64,000 bases of DNA from Diphasiastrum complanatum (Eukaryota > Streptophyta > Lycopodiopsida > Lycopodiales > Lycopodiaceae). Each line of letters starts with the position of its first letter. The first letter of the stretch is position 1. The notes beneath the pieces were generated by a model that worked only from the letters and a program-made list of their open reading frames with translations, was not told the DNA's origin and searched no databases. The DNA lies in contig CM055103.1 of assembly GCA_029204225.1 (NCBI GenBank), positions 44,030,604 to 44,094,603 of the forward strand, given 5' to 3'. The position numbers were made by a program, and so were the translations under genes. This document shows, piece by piece, positions 9,373 through 21,545 of this stretch.

Positions 9373-12300
9373 AAAAAAAAAAATGTGTGGCTGAGAGCCC
9401 ACCGGGGCCAAACCTCCATCCGTGTGGCCCATGCTCGCAAGATGCGAACCTCCCCCTCCCCCTTTTGCAAATGCCCAATGAATGCCCTTTATTTAAGCTG
9501 TCAACTTAACTTTTGATAACACTTTGGCAGTTGAAAAATTGCTCTTGAATTAAACATTAATATGGCTCCAGCATGCAAACCAATGCTCATAAAAAAATTT
9601 AAAACTAATCTTATAAAAAATCCACAAAACTATTATGGAATCAATAAAAGGTTTGTAATAAAACCTTAAAACCTAAGATCTATAACTACAATCAGTTGAG
9701 CCATGTAAAAACATATAAATCTAAATTCAAACGGTAAAAAGTGAGTTTCAACAAGTGGGCTGGTTGTATTTGTCGATTTTTTGCAAGCATTGATGCAAAC
9801 CTTTCAAAATCAATCGAACGTAAAATTAGTTTTCGCATTTTCACAAAGAATATGGACCAGCTTCAAAGAACGTAATTTGTGGGGCAACTTTTTTTTTCTG
9901 AGTAATTTTTTTTAACAAGCACCTTCCAGACATCGCAAGGTGCACGTAAAAAAGTCACGATAATGACTAGTAACCTTTGCAAGAATGTTGAGCTTCATCA
10001 AATTAACAAAACATCACCAAAGACAGTCGAAAAGCTACTTGAAATTAATGGTATTGGACGATAAGTGTCTTTTCAACGACGACGCTTTCTGCAGTGAATG
10101 TGCTATACATTATACACTGAAAAAACTAAAATGACACAAGAAAAAGAAATTACCAATGCATGTTAAAAAAATGTAGATGATGAGTATTAAAAAAAATTCG
10201 TTTGGTCTACTAAATGGTTTCTCAATAGCAATCACAAGTTGTTCCAAGATCATCACACTGATTCATGCATGAACAGTGCAATGTTCTCAAGTCCGTGGTA
10301 TTCTCAAATTTGGGGCTAAAAGCAACATGCATCCATACGAGGCTTCACTTATGAGAAATGCATTTAAATATGTATCCAGGGAGCATGCAAGGTTAATGGG
10401 GAATCGAACCCCAAGCAAAACCAAAACGTGGCATGCCCACCAGGCAACCTCTATACCTGCATGAAATATTAGTAAGATCGTACTGAAATGATAAACAATA
10501 AACCATCTCATGCATAAAACTTCCTTATGCATATCCATTTTGAAAACAAGCAATTAACTTAAAATGTTTAGTAATGTATTTGGAGTACAACCATCAATGT
10601 GTTCAAATGGACATGTAATATCTGGCTTTATTCGCCTTTGCTCAAAATATAGCATCGATGTGAATGCAAATTGAAACTTATACTAAATGATATGTGTTGT
10701 ATAAAGTTGAGCTCTAGAACTGTCTTTCTCGCCTTTGTTGACTATTTCTGGTTCAAGTCGGAGATAATCTTGTTCTCTGAAGAAAAAAAATGAACATCAA
10801 GGCAAAAAAAAAACACTTCGCATGAAACCATAAACGAAAAAAACATTTCACATCAACTACCTCTCAAGATGACATCAATACAGTAACTCACGTTATTGCT
10901 GCACATGTTCATATCTACATATTACACCAAAATGTTCATATCTACATCTTGCACCAAAATCACATCCTTTGTATCCCATATCGATTTAAAATTCCAGCAA
11001 ATTTCCACCCATTCAAAACCTTGATGCTAAAAACATAGTAAACTCTTGCTCCTACTGCTCAAATATTGTAAGCTTTGATTATGTGCTTTCATATATCGTA
11101 GGATTTTCTGCGATTGTTGTGCTAGGTCTTTGTTTCAGTTAGGCACTCCATTAAACAGATATTTTTAGTGAGTTTAATGAATCCAAGCTTGCAAATAAAA
11201 TCAACATTTAAAAATAATAAAAAAAAACATTCCGACCCAGTACATTCCAGAATGTACTGTACGGAAGGTATAATATGTTCCGACTGTAAATGGTCGCATG
11301 ACATAACATTGAGCTTCTGGATCTAATATTCATGTTGGTGCAATTATTAAAGCTTATTGATTTTTGGAGGATTATTACTCATAAAAGAACATATGCGTAT
11401 ATAAAAAATAGTCAAAAATTTTATGATATCGATTTTTAAGAAATAATGCCAGTTCCATTCCTACACTTTGGGCACTGGTGGAGGGAATCCTAGCCTCTTG
11501 GGCTTGCAAATCCTACTAGGGGGCCTGGTCAAGCAACCCCCTCCCTTCCTGGACCAGCCAGCCGGTGGTCCCTCTCTGCTGCCTGGATATCAGACCACCC
11601 CCACTCCATCCATGTCTATTCATTCCCCAAGAATAGACCCTAGAAAGCAGTGGTGTCGACCCATAAAAACACCTCTATATGTACATGACTGTTAAAGATG
11701 AGTCTGATAGCCTTAGGATTATGACCATGAATCCTGCTGTGAATCTTAAAATGTAGACACATGTCAGATTCTCTGGATCAATGACCCAAGTTGTTTTCAA
11801 GCAAACAGTACATCTCAACAGAACAGAGCAAGGACTTTCTTCTGCGTGGACACCAGACTCAGACACAAAGATTTGTGTGTATAGGGAAGTTGGTGCTTGG
11901 AGGAAATATCTGTATGCATCCATCATAACATGAAGAGTGACAAGCACAAGTACTGGACCATTCTCCCTTGACAAAATTGGATGTCCATCTCAATGATCAA
12001 TCTCTTGATTGTCTCATTAGTTATTTTATAGTACACAACATCCACTCCTTTAAATGTGGCATGCCAATCTCCTCATTAGTGCCAAATATCTTCTTTGACA
12101 TAATTCAGTAATTTGATGCACAGTAAACTCTACAAAATCATTGTTTCAATGTCTTGTAAGTCAAATGCATATTCAAATATCAATTGTATTCACTTGAACA
12201 ACTAAACAAATTCAATTCAGAAGTGGTAGCAACATCATGAATATGTAACAAAGCAATTCTTCGGATTTTAGGTAAAGCTCCAAAAAAAATGTTTGGCAAA

Positions 12301-13200
12301 AATAAGAGAAAAATCAATTGTAGAGTCAATATCATGAAAGATGCAAGGGTACCATCATGAAAGATAGAAATGCAATGAATTGAGAGATTAAAAGGAACAT
12401 CACCCAAGGTTGCAAAGCAAAGGATAATATTATAACATCTGATGAGAATATCGTAGAGGTCGACTTGGCTAGAAAATTTGCTAAAATGGAGTTTTTGCAT
12501 AATATTGATTGTTGTATTCCTTAGCTCTTGCTTTAGCCATTGATGTTTATATGTGATGCTCTTGGCCAACCTTTGTAGGGAAACTATCATTTGCTTCATG
12601 TATGATCATTTATGCTTCATTGATAGTGAAATTTGTGATTTAGTTCATAAATAGAACTATGGGAACCTAATTCGAAGTTATGTCATAGGTGAAAACCTAA
12701 GGGATGAAAGTGTATTGCAATGAAAAAAGGACATGAAGCTCTTATGGAAAACCAATATTTGGATCTTGTTCCTCATCGTCATTTGAAGGCCAATAATTGT
12801 AAAAGGGTTATCAAGATGACAACAATACAAGGTGAATAAGGAAGGCAAAATGGAATAACTCAAGATGGAGATTGTCCAATGCAAGAATGAGCTTGTTTGT
12901 CAATCAAACGAAGTTTTGGATGGGCTCAAAGGGGTAGCAAGGTGTTGGTTTTTCTCTCATTTACCGGTGGTGAATATGGTCATTATCTCTATTACAAGTT
13001 GATGGAAACTATATCTTTTCTATCTTGCTTTATGAAGTTGCCCTTGCAATCATGATAACCATTTGGGTTCTTACTCCTCTTGCAACCATTTGTGGCTTTG
13101 TTTCAAATGGATGTTACTATTGCTTTGCTGAGATTTTCTTTGTAGAGAAAGTGCTCATGGAGCAACCGAACAAGTATCTTAGACCATGGTAAGAAAGACC
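9373..13200. other. Long AT-rich stretch with no recognisable gene apart from a SINE-like piece
   Basis: Both strands were read for plant protein families and retrotransposon motifs without a convincing hit. Short open frames (for example minus 12,180-12,599) have AT-driven, hydrophobic translations with no known domain. A tRNA-like piece at 10,385-10,465 is listed separately. Confidence 0.4.
10385..10465 (-). repeat. tRNA-like sequence, possible SINE head
   Basis: On the minus strand the sequence carries GGGGTTCGATTCCCC, a perfect T-arm stem-loop containing a consensus Pol III B box (GGTTCGATTCC). About 30 bases upstream is GTTGCCTGGTGGGCA, a degenerate A box. The outer AGGTT/AACCT can pair as a short acceptor stem. 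The anticodon region does not fold cleanly, so a functional tRNA is unlikely. A tRNA-derived SINE head or tRNA pseudogene fits better. Confidence 0.4.
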
Positions 13201-13214
13201 AAGATTTTCATATC

Positions 13215-13540
13215 CAGAAGAGCTTTATGGGCTCAAGCAAGCATCAAGTATGCTAGGCTCAGCACATGTTTGCCAACTCTCTGATCTGTGATGACTGAAT
13301 ATGGTCATTCATCTTAAAAAAGAAGAAATCCATATTTCTTTACGTTGATGATATTGTACTTATAAGAAATAACGATATTGAGATTTCTAAAGTCACATAC
13401 GTACTTCGTCAAAATATTAAAGGATCTTAGCATTCACTTCCTATCTTGTCTACCTTGTCTTTGCTTGGAAATAGGATTGAAGGTGGATGAGGAAAATACC
13501 CTATACTTTCAATATGTTATTGCAATGTACATATGAGATT
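13215..13540 (+). pseudogene. Ty1/copia reverse transcriptase relic
   Basis: The relic shows ELYGLKQASSMLGSAH (13,221-13,270), matching the copia SLYGLKQAPRAW motif. After a frameshift it shows IFLYVDDIVLIRNN (13,332-13,373) with the copia YVDD catalytic box. Two stops and at least one frameshift lie between them. Downstream LGNRIEGG near 13,467 may be a decayed LG-IE motif of the RT connection. No LTR was found nearby. Confidence 0.75.
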
Positions 13541-14615
13541 CAATTGTTCTTTTCAAGCTACCTCACAATTAATGATAAGCTTAGTAGTGCATGTTGCATG
13601 TATTGAGTTAAGCATCATTTTAAATTCATTTAATATATGCTACACAAAAAAAAAGCCAATAATTGATGAAGTAGTGTCATTGATTTGTACATAAATGTCT
13701 TCCATCCCATTTAGTTTCAATCAACAAGTGTCACATTTGTCTCATCTTCTCCTTGATTTTTTTGGATTTGTTTTTCTAACGAAGTGTTTTCATGCTGGAA
13801 ATTATGAAATAAATTGTGATCAAAGGAAGATCATGATATTAGAATCAATGCTTCATAGCATAATAGTATTGATCTATCCTAATCTTGCCTCTATATTTAC
13901 CAATAGCTAAGAAAATAAATGAATGTTACCCTTATCTTTGCCATCTATCCTACAGATTTCATCTATGCTAGAGTGCAATGGGCAAGAAAAAAGAAGGATC
14001 AACTCCTTTGTAGTATAGTGAGGTAGGGATTCGATCCAACGGGGAATGTGTGCTCTACAAGTTAAATATATGTCTCTACGAATGAGGGAGCGGCAGTTTG
14101 TCAAGCTGCCTCCATGATGCCCTCTTTCGGAGGATGGAAACTACAAATAAATCCTAAAAAATGTAGGAGAATATAATTTGATCTACTCCTACTTCATCAT
14201 GGCTATTTGTGGGCGTCATACCCTTGTTTGCTCTTGGCCTCTTTGGGTTCACAGTTTCCAATGTAAAGGGAAATCCTACCTACGATGGCTTAAGTCCCAT
14301 GAAGTGGATCTAACACCTATTTTGTGGGTTGCAGCCAAGAGGGAAGGAAGAGGTGAGGAACAAGTCATGAAGTACTTGGAAGCCGATCTTCCTAAGCGCA
14401 ATTCCATAACTTGGTGGTAGACACAAGAGAGGATACTACATATGTCTAGCGATCAAAGCATCATACATACATAATAGAGCAGCAAACTGAATTTTACTGT
14501 CCAAAACAGGTCCTGTACGGCCCCACACATGTGAAAGTACACCTTCAACCCACAACAAGATTTGGTACAAATATGATGGTTCTAGCTATCCATTCAACTA
14601 ATGAGAATAGGCTCC
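13541..14615. other. No firm gene; short coding-like piece at 14,178-14,420
   Basis: This is mostly AT-rich sequence. The plus frame at 14,178-14,420 gives an 80-residue peptide with a plausible protein composition (SYLRWLKSHEVDLTPILWVA...EQVMKYLEADLPKRNS), but I do not recognise the family. It could be a relic of a transposon or host gene. Confidence 0.3.
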
Positions 14616-15335
14616 CATTGTCGCGCAACTCAACTACTGAAGATGAGCAAGGCCGACATATCGGAGTAGGACAAACTATCAGGTAGACCCAACCTGACTG
14701 ACATATCAGAGAATCCCGACTTATCGGCCACCTCACACTCATCTTCTGTAGTGCACAACCAACTTGACAATGACAGCAGCCACGATCTTCTCTCTCTGAC
14801 GGTGCAATGACTCTACTCCTTCACTCTACTCCTTCTCTTGTACACTCACCTGTAAAAATGTAAATAGCACATAGATCATGTAATAAGAATGCAATTGATC
14901 TATGATAAAGAACACGGATTATCAAATCCGATGAGACAGACATAGTAGATGCTTTTATGCATTGATTCTTTTCTTCAGGCGAATCATCAGTAATAAGCTC
15001 ATTGCTTTTACAGATTTTAGTTAGCTTTGTGAGCACGCGGTTTCGTCCGCTATTGTCTTGTGCTCACCTGCATCACTGACTTGTATTTTGCTACAATTAA
15101 CCTGAATAACTTTGTTGTCTAGTTCTGCGTTCAGGTTATATCAGTATTTGCAATGCTTTCTACTCTCTCTGTCTGACTTTCCGATTGCTTTGTCTGATAA
15201 TCTACTCTTGCTTCCACTACCACCGCGCATCTAGCTCTAAATTTCATTTCATTATTGTGTTCGCCTATTGTTACCAATTGTGCACGCACCGAGAGAATTG
15301 AACGGACTGATCCTTTCACATTTATTTCTTCAACA
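14616..15335 (+). repeat. Copia LTR (family A), left end missing
   Basis: It shares long stretches with the LTRs at 41,674-42,324 and 44,065-44,847, for example CTTGTACACT(C/T)A(C/T)CTG, ACAGACATAGTAGATGCTTT and GATTGCTTTGTCT. It ends ...TTCTTCAACA at 15,335, immediately before a Met-tRNA primer site. Homology on the left begins at about 14,616, so the first part of the LTR (TGTTGGATC in the 44,065 copy) is lost or too diverged. Confidence 0.8.
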
Positions 15336-15347
15336 TGGTATCAGAAC
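15336..15347 (+). other. Primer-binding site, initiator Met-tRNA
   Basis: TGGTATCAGAAC directly follows the LTR end CAACA. It differs by one base from the standard plant copia site TGGTATCAGAGC, complementary to the 3' end of tRNA-iMet. It fixes the orientation of the element and the LTR end. Confidence 0.85.
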
Positions 15348-15489
15348 TATTTTTATAGCTTGATAAGCTTCCACAGAACCTGTTCCTACTAGCCGATAGG
15401 ATAACTATTTTCTTGTTTTGTAATCTAACACTAGATTCTCATACTTAAGTCACTGATAGTTACTACTATCATCTAGACTAATTTTCCAC

Positions 15490-16570
15490 ATGAATTCCCA
15501 AGGGAAAGTCAGTCCTATCATGGACAAGCTTGATGGAGCCAATTACCATCTGTTTAAGATGAGAACTGTGCTAATGGCTAAGAAATTGTATGACGTTGTT
15601 ACAGGTGAAGAGTCAAAGCCCAAAGCCGACGACTCTCGTTGGAAGCTGAAGGATGGCAAAGCATTTGCACTAATCATCCTCAACATTTTGGACATGCAGA
15701 TCGGCCATGTGTTCGAAGCTCAAACAGTCTAGGACATCTTGAGCACATTATACGAAGTGCGAGATATAGCTTCCAAGCTACATCTCAGGAAGAAATTTTA
15801 CTCCTCAAGATGAAAAATGGTGATTCCCTACATAATCACATCAACTAGTTCAAGAACCTGCTGAAGCAAATGGCCGTCGTCAAATCTGTCATAGACGATC
15901 AAGACGCAGTAATGCAACTGCTTACAAGCTTGCCAAGCTCATACGACAGCTGGGTGATGATCATCATGTCACACCCTGAACTGACTCTTTTAAGAGTCAT
16001 CACAATGTTGTTGTAGGAAGACTCTCGAAGGAATGAAGCCTCCAGTTCTTCGACTGTTGACTCTCACGGCCTATACACCAACAAAGGCTCGACTAAGCAG
16101 AAGAAGAAAGGCACAAAACCATCAAAGAAATATCAGAGACCGACACATCATCACGAACAATCGGCTCAACTGACAAAGAAGAAGTTGTTTTGTAAATACT
16201 GCAAGCGTACCAACCACGAGATCCAAGACTGTCAGATACTGTAGGCAAAGAATAGCAGAAAAGAATAGTCGAATCAAGTGGCAAATGCAGCTACAAAAGC
16301 TCCACATCCCATTCAAGAAACAAATCATGATGCCATGACAAACCATCAAGAAGCATCCAATGAAAGCTCTTGGTTCCGGTGCCACACAGCATATGACCAA
16401 CCATATTGGCTGTTTCGAGTCCTATATGCCTTACAGTACCAAACAATATACTCACCTTGGTGACAATAGCACACAAGCTATCAAAGGTGAAGATACAATA
16501 AGATTGAGCTTTGCCACTATTCAATGTAAACTACTTTCAAATGTCCTTCATGTACCAAATCAAGAGTGAC
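15490..16570 (+). pseudogene. Ty1/copia gag and protease relic
   Basis: The start ATG at 15,490 opens a copia gag (MNSQGKVSPIMDKLDGANYH; RWKLKDGKAFALIILNIL). A stop at 15,730 breaks a frame that otherwise continues (DILSTLYEVRDIASKLHLRK). Further frames show the degenerate zinc-knuckle region near 16,190-16,240 and a protease piece (GSGATQHMTNHIGCFESY, 16,372-16,425). In the protease the usual catalytic Asp is lost at a frameshift, because SSW and GSGAT lie in different frames. No integrase or RT follows before about 16,720, so the element is truncated. Confidence 0.8.
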
Positions 16571-17010
16571 CTTCCCGGATGTCCTCTGACAGGCAGGACA
16601 AACTACAATGGATATCAGTCATTTCTGCCTAACCAGGGCATTGACATAAGAAAGATAAACCAAGAAATGCCCACATTCTCTGCTAACAGGCAGAATATAA
16701 AGCATAAGCTGTAAACAATATGCTAATCAAGAAGAACTAGTAGACAGAGAAGGAATCTGTCTACAAGTCTGTAACCTCATGTTCTAGCTTTTGTACTCAT
16801 TCTTTTTTCATTGAAAGTACCTATATATAGTGGTAGTTTCGAATTATTGTAGACACTTTCTCTCTTTATTTCAATGCAAGCAGGTTGGGCCTCTCATGGA
16901 ATGGATATGGAATTTCCTCACTCTTCTTATTTCCTCCTCTATCTCGCATGTTTTCTTTGTATTTACTAATTGTTGGATTTAATACTTACTGGGATTGATT
17001 GTTGTTATAC

Positions 17011-17189
<179 letters not shown>

Positions 17190-17398
17190 GCTCTATCATT
17201 GTTGTGTAGTGTTCATGGATGTAGTGTTAATGCTTAGTGTTAGATATGGATCATGTGCATGTGCTGGATTATGGACTATGCTATCACTCTCATGGAAACG
17301 AATCTTCGTGTGACAACTAGTTAATCATCTTCATCTCCTTGATGCTTGTGTGCTTGGATCTAGGCTTGAGGGTGGATAGGAAATACCCGCTACAATTT

Positions 17399-17416
17399 TG
17401 GCGTCGTTGCTGGGGA
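17399..17416 (+). other. Primer-binding site of a Tat/Athila-like gypsy element (Asp-tRNA type)
   Basis: TGGCGTCGTTGCTGGGGA differs by two bases from TGGCGCCGTTGCCGGGGA, the Asp-tRNA primer site common in plant Tat/Athila gypsy elements. It lies four bases after ...CCCGCTACA, a credible LTR end. The LTR itself would extend left through the microsatellite; its start was not located. Confidence 0.7.
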
Positions 17417-17450
17417 GCTACGTCAATTTTTCATTTTACAACATGTATTT

Positions 17451-17504
17451 GATTCATGGATGGATGTTAGCTTGCATTCGATTCATGGATGGATGTTAGC
17501 TTGC
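17451..17504 (+). repeat. Two direct copies of a 25-bp unit, period 29
   Basis: GATTCATGGATGGATGTTAG plus CTTGC occurs at 17,451-17,475 and again at 17,480-17,504. This is a simple tandem duplication just downstream of the gypsy primer site. Confidence 0.95.
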
Positions 17505-18741
17505 CTTTAGGCATCTTGTTTTGGCATAATAAGGCTAAAATTGCATTTTAGGATTAATTTGGGAGAGTTTTTGCTTGATTTGTGTGGATTTTCTTGCTTG
17601 AAATCTAATTTGATTGTTGAGCAAGAGAAGCTAGATAGATCACCACTCCTAAGATTCATTTGGATCTGAAAAAATCAGAGAAATCAATAAAAAAAATCTT
17701 TCATTTCTGTCATTTTGCTGACAAAAGGGGCAAAATTGTCATCAGTCTTGATAAGTTTCTATTTCTTTGCAACCAACCTTCGCCGACTTGCAGACAGTAC
17801 CACCTTGATGCAAAGAAGCTACGATTACTTCCCAACCAATTTTTAGAAAGTGAACAAAAACCACCAAAAAATCAAAAGAAAACTCCTAAAAACACAAAAA
17901 AAATAGTGTACCAATATTTGTCTGTTCTATTATACCTAGATCTGACCAGATCTATCTATAGCCAGGTCGACGAAGGTTAATTCCAAAAATAGCAGGCTAA
18001 AGTGATTGTTCCACTAGTTGTTGATAATCTTTTGTAGAAAATTTAACACATTCTACGAAAATAACAGTCCTATGAGAGGAAACTTCGTCTGAGTCAGAGT
18101 CAGTCCAACATACTATTTTTGGTAATCAGTAAGTTGGGCAAACATTAAGTCAAGGTCAGTTGTTATAGTAATCTATTTTTGTCAAAAAAAATATTTTTTT
18201 TTGCAAAAATAATAGTATCACTCTTGATCCTTCATCTGAACCTTCGTCGATTTGTTTGAGATTTCCAAATATTGTATTTCATCATTTTTGAGTTCGGCGG
18301 ATTATCCAAAAGGTCTATCTTAATCCTCGCCAAGCTGCAAAAATCATCAGACAAGAACCTTCGTCAATTCTACCCTAGTATTATCATTACTAGATATACC
18401 TATTGTCAATCAGCAGATGAAGTTTAGGTTTACCAAATTTGTCAGAAACAGTCAAATTAGTGATTTATCCAAAATAGTAGTGAAAGAACCCTTGCCGAGT
18501 CAACCTTCGCCAAAACTATTTTTGAGTTCTGATCTATCAGATCTAGCTACTGTCAAAATTCTAAAAGATTCTGTTACAGTTTGATATTGATTCTGAGAAA
18601 TTCTTATTTCTAGAAGTGTTGATCACTTGATCGAGATATTTTTTTCCAAAATCAAAAAATCTAATTATAGGCCTCTGATCAAAGATAGGAGTTGATTGAA
18701 AGATCTAGATCCAATCTCATTGCTTTTAGTGATTTGAAAAG
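17505..18741 (+). other. Untranslated leader of the gypsy element
   Basis: This is AT-rich leader sequence between the primer site and gag. The motif CCTTCG(T/C)C or its complement recurs at least six times (for example near 17,777, 17,967, 18,240, 18,356, 18,508 and 18,777). Open frames here, such as 17,660-17,980, are Lys/Asn-rich and resemble no known protein. Confidence 0.5.
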
Positions 18742-18991
18742 ATGTCTGATATAGACAATGATCTTGATCCACCTGAACCTTCGATGGTTGTTCCAAAAGT
18801 TATTGCTAGAAAATCACCTCGTTTAGAGTTACCAAAGTATAATGGGTTATCTGATCCAGTCACATTTCTCAAAATCTTTTCTGAATCGTGTGAGGTTTAT
18901 GGGAAAAAAAATTTCACAAGATAAACTTAAGTTATTTCCTATGGCCTTAACAACTCAAAATTGGTTTTACAACCAAGATGAGACTGAACAT
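18742..18991 (+). pseudogene. Ty3/gypsy gag N-terminal fragment
   Basis: The start ATG at 18,742 (MSDIDNDLDPPEPSMVV) leads to LELPKYNGLSDPVTFLKIF, the start of a gypsy gag core. A frameshift in the A-run at 18,904-18,910 moves the continuation (KLFPMALTTQNWFYNQDET) to another frame. The gag is cut at about 18,991 by the inverted copia LTR pieces. Start context and composition match the preceding leader. Confidence 0.65.
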
Positions 18992-19257
18992 TGACAAAAT
19001 TTCTAGAATTCACACGTGTTGGGATGATCCACAAGTATGATAGATCTTATTAAGCTTTATGATTAGCACAATAACCTGATTCTAGATTGAATAGCAAGAT
19101 CTAGTACAGAAGTTATGGCTTAAACACAATCTATAACTTCTGTACTAGATCTTGTTATTCAATCTAGAATCAGGTTATTGTGCTAATCATAAAGCTTAAT
19201 AAGATCTATCATACTTGTAGATCATCCCCACACGTGTGAATTTTGGAATTTTTGTCA
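18992..19257. repeat. Head-to-head copia LTR ends forming a 125-bp-arm palindrome
   Basis: The left arm 18,992-19,116 begins TGACAAAATTTCTAG. The right arm 19,133-19,257 ends in the complementary ...GGAATTTTTGTCA. Only a few mismatches and a 16-base centre (19,117-19,132) separate them. The right arm is immediately followed by a Met-tRNA primer site, so it is the 3' end of a copia 5' LTR. The left arm is the same LTR end inverted. Both carry CACACGTGT. This may be a product of self-integration or aberrant reverse transcription. Confidence 0.85.
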
Positions 19258-19269
19258 TGGTATCAGAGT
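19258..19269 (+). other. Primer-binding site, initiator Met-tRNA
   Basis: TGGTATCAGAGT follows directly after LTR end TGTCA. It marks the start of the internal region of the copia element whose gag begins at 24,978. The leader continues at 24,561 after the inserted gypsy element. Confidence 0.85.
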
Positions 19270-19602
19270 CAAATTGAGCTTCGCATGCTAACATTTCCAA
19301 TTGTACAAGAATTCGAGAGTTAATTCAAGCAAAAAAACAGTTATACACTTTTTCTCATCTTTCTCTGATGTGTTTTTGGATTAAATCGGATTGAAACTAA
19401 ATTTTCAAGTCTAAAAAGTGTAGTATGGAATTCTGGAATTTCGCACGTGTGAAAATCAGATATTTTCAGTCCTTTATATTTCCTTGCTTGTAGATCCAAA
19501 GATAGTGGTCTAATAGCTTGATGGAAAGCTTATGAAGGTACTTTCCATAGAAATTAAAACCAAATCAATTTGATGTGTCTATCAAGAGTTATAAGCTCTT
19601 GA

Positions 19603-20053
19603 TGTTAGCAATTGTGCTAACACAGAGAGAAAAAAAAATTAAACTCAATGGCATGTGTTTTGTAAGTCCACGTATGAGTATCTGTCAAAAAACTTCAACC
19701 ATGGCATGTGTTTTGTAAGTCCATGAGTAGAAGCTTAAATAATAATAAAATAGTTTAAACTTAGATTTAGAACTTAGACTTAGGAAACTTAAGACTATAA
19801 ATATTTTATCTTAAGTTTTCCTAAGTTAAGAAACTTTGAAGTTTTAAATCCTATATTAGAAGTTCTAGAAAGGCTAGAAATAGATTAGTCCCATAAGTTA
19901 GCAGACACTTATGGAAGACCCTCATTGCCATAAAAGGAGAGGTATTTGCATTGTAAACAACACTTTGTGATTAAGGCAAAATTACTATTGTGATTATCTG
20001 GCATTTCATTGTGTTCCCATTGGAAGGTGCATAGCTTGAGGGAAGGTGCTCGG
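19603..20053 (+). repeat. Truncated 5' LTR of the nested gypsy element
   Basis: It aligns closely with the first part of the 3' LTR at 23,747: GGCATGTGTTTTGTAAGTCC occurs twice in each copy, as does AAAGGAGAGGTATTTGCATT once. Similarity stops at ...GGTGCTCGG (20,053), where RNase H sequence begins. Confidence 0.95.
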
Positions 20054-20065
20054 AACAAAGCACGC

Positions 20066-21490
20066 TTAATCTACAAAGTAGTTGTAGTTCCCAACTGGAC
20101 GGATGAATAACGCGTTGCCTTTAATCAACTCAAAGAAGCCCTTATCAATGCACCCATCCTCCGCGCTCCTGATTATTCTGAAGAATTCCATGTGCATACT
20201 GATGCATCCAAGTATGCCATTGGAGCAGTGCTCACCCAACCGGAACAATTCAAAAAGGACTACCCAATCCGTTTTCTTAGTCGACAATTGATACCTGCCG
20301 AAGTCAATTATACCACTACCGAACGTGAAGCATTGGCAATGGTATATGCGGTTCAGAAGTTTCGCCATTATCTTCTAGGAAAAGTCTTTGTGTTCTTCAC
20401 TGATCATCAAGCACTGTTGTATCTCATCGACAAGACCTGCACCACAGGCCGTATTACTAGATGGATCCTATTACTGCGAGAATTTGAGTTTAGGATCATG
20501 GTTCGTAAGAGAGTTCAAGATTTTCTAACAAACCATCTATCCTGAATCCCTAACCTTCCTACCCCTGATCAAGGCGTCCACGATGATTTACCAGATGCAA
20601 TCCTTTTCCAAGTTGACTCTACACTTGTATGGGCTAAGGAAATTACAGAATATTTAACTTCAGGGTAGATGGATCCTTCCTTCTCTAAACCTGAACAACG
20701 TGCGTTGGTCCTCAAAACTAAACCTTATATGTTAATTGCAGGACAACTCTACAAGCAAGAGTTAGATGGAATTATCTGACGATGTCTTACTGAAAGTGAA
20801 ATACCCTCTGTAATTTCTCTCACTCATGAAGGTATTGGTGCAGGCCATTTCTCTTCTAAAACAACTGGTAAGAAAATCCTCTTGGCTGATTTTTGGTGGC
20901 CAACACTCTTCAAGGATACGCACAATTACACTAAGGCTTGTGGTGTTTGCCAACGCACAAAACGCTTTCAAACAACAGACTACATGTCTTTACACCCCGT
21001 AACCACTGATCAAGCTTTCCAGTAATGGAAAATTGATTATGTCGGACCTATTAGTCCTGTTGCTCAACACACACAATCTCGTTAAATCATAGTAGCTACA
21101 GACTATTACACCAAATGGGCTGAAGCAAGAGCTGTTTGCAATGCTGACGATTGTTCTACCGCCAAATTTCTCTATGAACAGGTTATAGTTCATTTCGGAT
21201 GTCCTCTAGAGCTTATTAGTGATAGGGGTACAGATTTCCTTAACTCTGTCACAGCAAATCTTCTTTTCAAATTTTTTGTGGTACATCGCAAAAGTTTCCC
21301 ATACTATCCACGCTACAATGGCCAGGCAGAATCCACCAATAAAATCCTATGTGGAATTCTCACCAAAATCGTCGAATCCAGCCTATCTGATTGGGAACTC
21401 AAACTCCATGCTGTTCACTAGGCTTATCGCACCACCCCGAAGCGAGCTACGGGCTTAACCCCTTTCTAGCTCATATATGGCCAAGAAGCC
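20066..21490 (+). pseudogene. Ty3/gypsy RNase H and integrase, several stops
   Basis: RNase H is intact in motif (HTDASKYAIGAVLTQP, 20,192-20,240; VNYTTTEREALAMVYAVQKF; FFTDHQALLYLIDK, 20,394-20,435) and ends at a stop after FLTNHLS. The integrase zinc finger follows (THEGIGAGH...CGVCQRTK, 20,822-20,962). The core then shows the D-D-E region (WKIDYVGP near 21,029; ISDRGTDFLN near 21,215; NGQAEST near 21,316). Stops interrupt it at about 20,545, 20,668, 20,778, 21,024, 21,084 and 21,420. The frame ends in LIYGQEAVIGPAM near 21,490, after which the sequence no longer resembles integrase and runs into the extra ORF. Confidence 0.9.
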
Positions 21491-21545
21491 GTTATAGGCC
21501 CAGCAATGCAGACAAGCAATAGCGGCAGCAATAGGCAGCTCCAGG

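Noticed and set aside
8725-9432. Several overlapping ORFs of up to 179 codons on both strands
   Set aside because: They follow from the GC-rich tandem repeat and pyrimidine tract, with low-complexity Pro/Ala/Gly/Arg translations.
10385-10465. A genuine tRNA gene
   Set aside because: Only the T-arm is convincing; the A box is degenerate and no anticodon loop forms.
13907-14104. A tRNA-like SINE (GGATCGAATCCC on the minus strand near 14,030)
   Set aside because: Only a partial B box; no A box at the right distance.
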